From an uncultured Clostridia bacterium (GTDB lineage Bacteria > Bacillota > Clostridia > Oscillospirales > Ruminococcaceae), in NCBI GenBank assembly GCA_946533615.1, contig CAMNBY010000213.1, positions 1 through 5,392 of the forward strand: a stretch of 5,392 nucleotides of DNA, given 5' to 3'. The position numbers and the translations under genes were made by a program. The notes under the pieces were generated by a model. It ran no database searches. It had not been told where the DNA came from and saw nothing but the letters and a program-made list of their open reading frames with translations. Below are positions 4,552 through 5,392 of this stretch, one piece after another (positions within the stretch are counted from its first letter, which is position 1; every line of letters begins with the position of its first letter).

Positions 4552-5392
4552 TTTTGTACTGACCGACGAGCTGCTGGCAAAGCTGAACCGCTTCACGCGC
4601 AGAGCCGTCACAAAGGACGAGGTCTACACCTTTCCCGTGGTGCTTTGCGACAACGAGACCGACCGCGACGGCGAGCGCTTCTCGGACAGGGCGCTCGAGC
4701 GGCTGGCGGAGCTGTTTGTCGGGAAAACAGGCATCTTTGACCACGACCCCAAGACCGAGAACCAGACCGCCCGCATCTTCGACTGCGAGGTAGTGACCGA
4801 TCCCGAGCGGCTCACAAGCTTCGGCGCAGCCTACAAGCAGCTGCTTGCGAAGGCCTACATGATGCGCACCGAGAGCAACAGCGACCTTATCAGAGAGATC
4901 GAGGGCGGGATAAAGAAGGAGGTCTCGGTGTCCTGCGCGGCGGCGGAGAAGTGCTGCTCGGTCTGCGGCAGGGACAGGCGCTTTGACCCGTGCGGACACA
5001 TCAAGGGCAGGTCATACGACGGCACGCGCTGCTGCGACGTGCTTGACGGGATAACCGACGCTTACGAGTGGTCGTTCGTGGCTGTTCCCGCTCAGCCCGA
5101 AGCAGGTGTCACCAAGCGCTACGCCGAGGAAGAGGGCGGCAGCCGCGAGCTTGAGAGAAAGCTTGCGGAACAGCAGCGCATCAACGAGGAGATCTGCGAT
5201 ATGCTGAGGCGGGAGATAATCTCACTGAGCTTTCTGACCAAGCCGATGATGGCGGTGGAGACCGTGAAGGCTCTGACCGAGAGCCTGGACTTTGCTCAGC
5301 TGCTTGCGATGCGTGACAGGCTGGAAAAATGTCTGCCGCGAGAAGAACAGCCGAAAGCCCCGAAAACAAAAGAAGACACCGGCAGCTTCAAG
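4541..5392 (+). CDS. Prohead protease (HK97/S78-like) with scaffold-like C-terminus, partial at the window end
   Basis: The reading frame is open from ATG 4541 to the last base (284 codons, no stop). AAAGGAAG (4527-4534) lies 6 nt upstream within the portal gene. In HK97-type phages this enzyme follows the portal and cleaves capsid and scaffold proteins during head maturation. Supporting motifs are FDHDP (66-70, candidate catalytic His68), KKEVSVSC (125-132, candidate Ser129 or Ser131, like the family's EVSVG) and YEWSFVAVPAQPEA (175-188), which matches the family's ending (YEVS-V-PAxPEA). Between them lies a Cys-rich insert (138-165) with CCSVC, CGH and CC, a possible zinc knuckle. Residues 195-265 are charged and helical, consistent with a fused scaffold region; the sequence then becomes Lys/Pro-rich. 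Protease assignment is good but rests on motifs; the exact catalytic serine is uncertain. Confidence 0.8.
   Translation, partial: MENDFVLTDELLAKLNRFTRRAVTKDEVYTFPVVLCDNETDRDGERFSDRALERLAELFVGKTGIFDHDPKTENQTARIFDCEVVTDPERLTSFGAAYKQLLAKAYMMRTESNSDLIREIEGGIKKEVSVSCAAAEKCCSVCGRDRRFDPCGHIKGRSYDGTRCCDVLDGITDAYEWSFVAVPAQPEAGVTKRYAEEEGGSRELERKLAEQQRINEEICDMLRREIISLSFLTKPMMAVETVKALTESLDFAQLLAMRDRLEKCLPREEQPKAPKTKEDTGSFK

Overview
The window looks like part of a prophage, or phage-derived region, in a gut-type clostridium, most plausibly a Ruminococcus-like Oscillospiraceae. The reasons are the strong AGGAG-type ribosome binding sites, GC-rich coding DNA (many AGG/AGA arginine and CTG leucine codons) set in AT-rich or repeat-filled spacers, a Bacillus/Clostridium-type MazF (NdoA), and SPP1-like packaging genes. 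The genus is an inference; no ribosomal or other phylogenetic marker is present.

Left part (1-1121). A stand-alone mazF toxin gene lies on the minus strand (289-690) with its own promoter and a leader of about 115 nt, but no antitoxin gene is visible upstream. It is bracketed by copies of a GC-rich structured repeat of about 95 bp, here called R1: copies A and B to its left in one orientation, copy C and a partial duplicate to its right in the opposite orientation. Copy B runs into the mazF reading frame and supplies the last 18 codons and the stop. Positions 1-65 hold another hairpin-rich sequence with no gene.

Middle (691-1526). About 840 bp have no convincing gene. They hold the mazF promoter and leader, a perfect 15-bp dyad followed by T5 (921-963), a short palindrome, R1 copy C, a CACAATT tandem repeat, and the first copy of a second repeat, R2 (about 113 bp).

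Right part (1527-5392). Four plus-strand phage genes stand in the classic head-assembly order: small terminase, large terminase, portal, and an HK97-type prohead protease with a probable scaffold-like tail, still open at the window end. Small terminase overlaps large terminase by 14 nt, and portal overlaps protease by 11 nt. The only gap is between large terminase and portal, and it is filled by the second R2 copy. Each R2 copy ends just before the ribosome binding site of the gene that follows. The two copies share 65 identical bases and can form competing or pseudoknotted pairings, so R2 may be a leader RNA element rather than a passive repeat.

Together the four phage genes would recognise and cut phage DNA (TerS/TerL), pump it through the portal, and mature the capsid (protease/scaffold). 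MazF would be an mRNA interferase, whether a host gene, a prophage cargo gene or a remnant. The two most notable signals are the repeat-derived tail of MazF and the duplicated structured leader R2.
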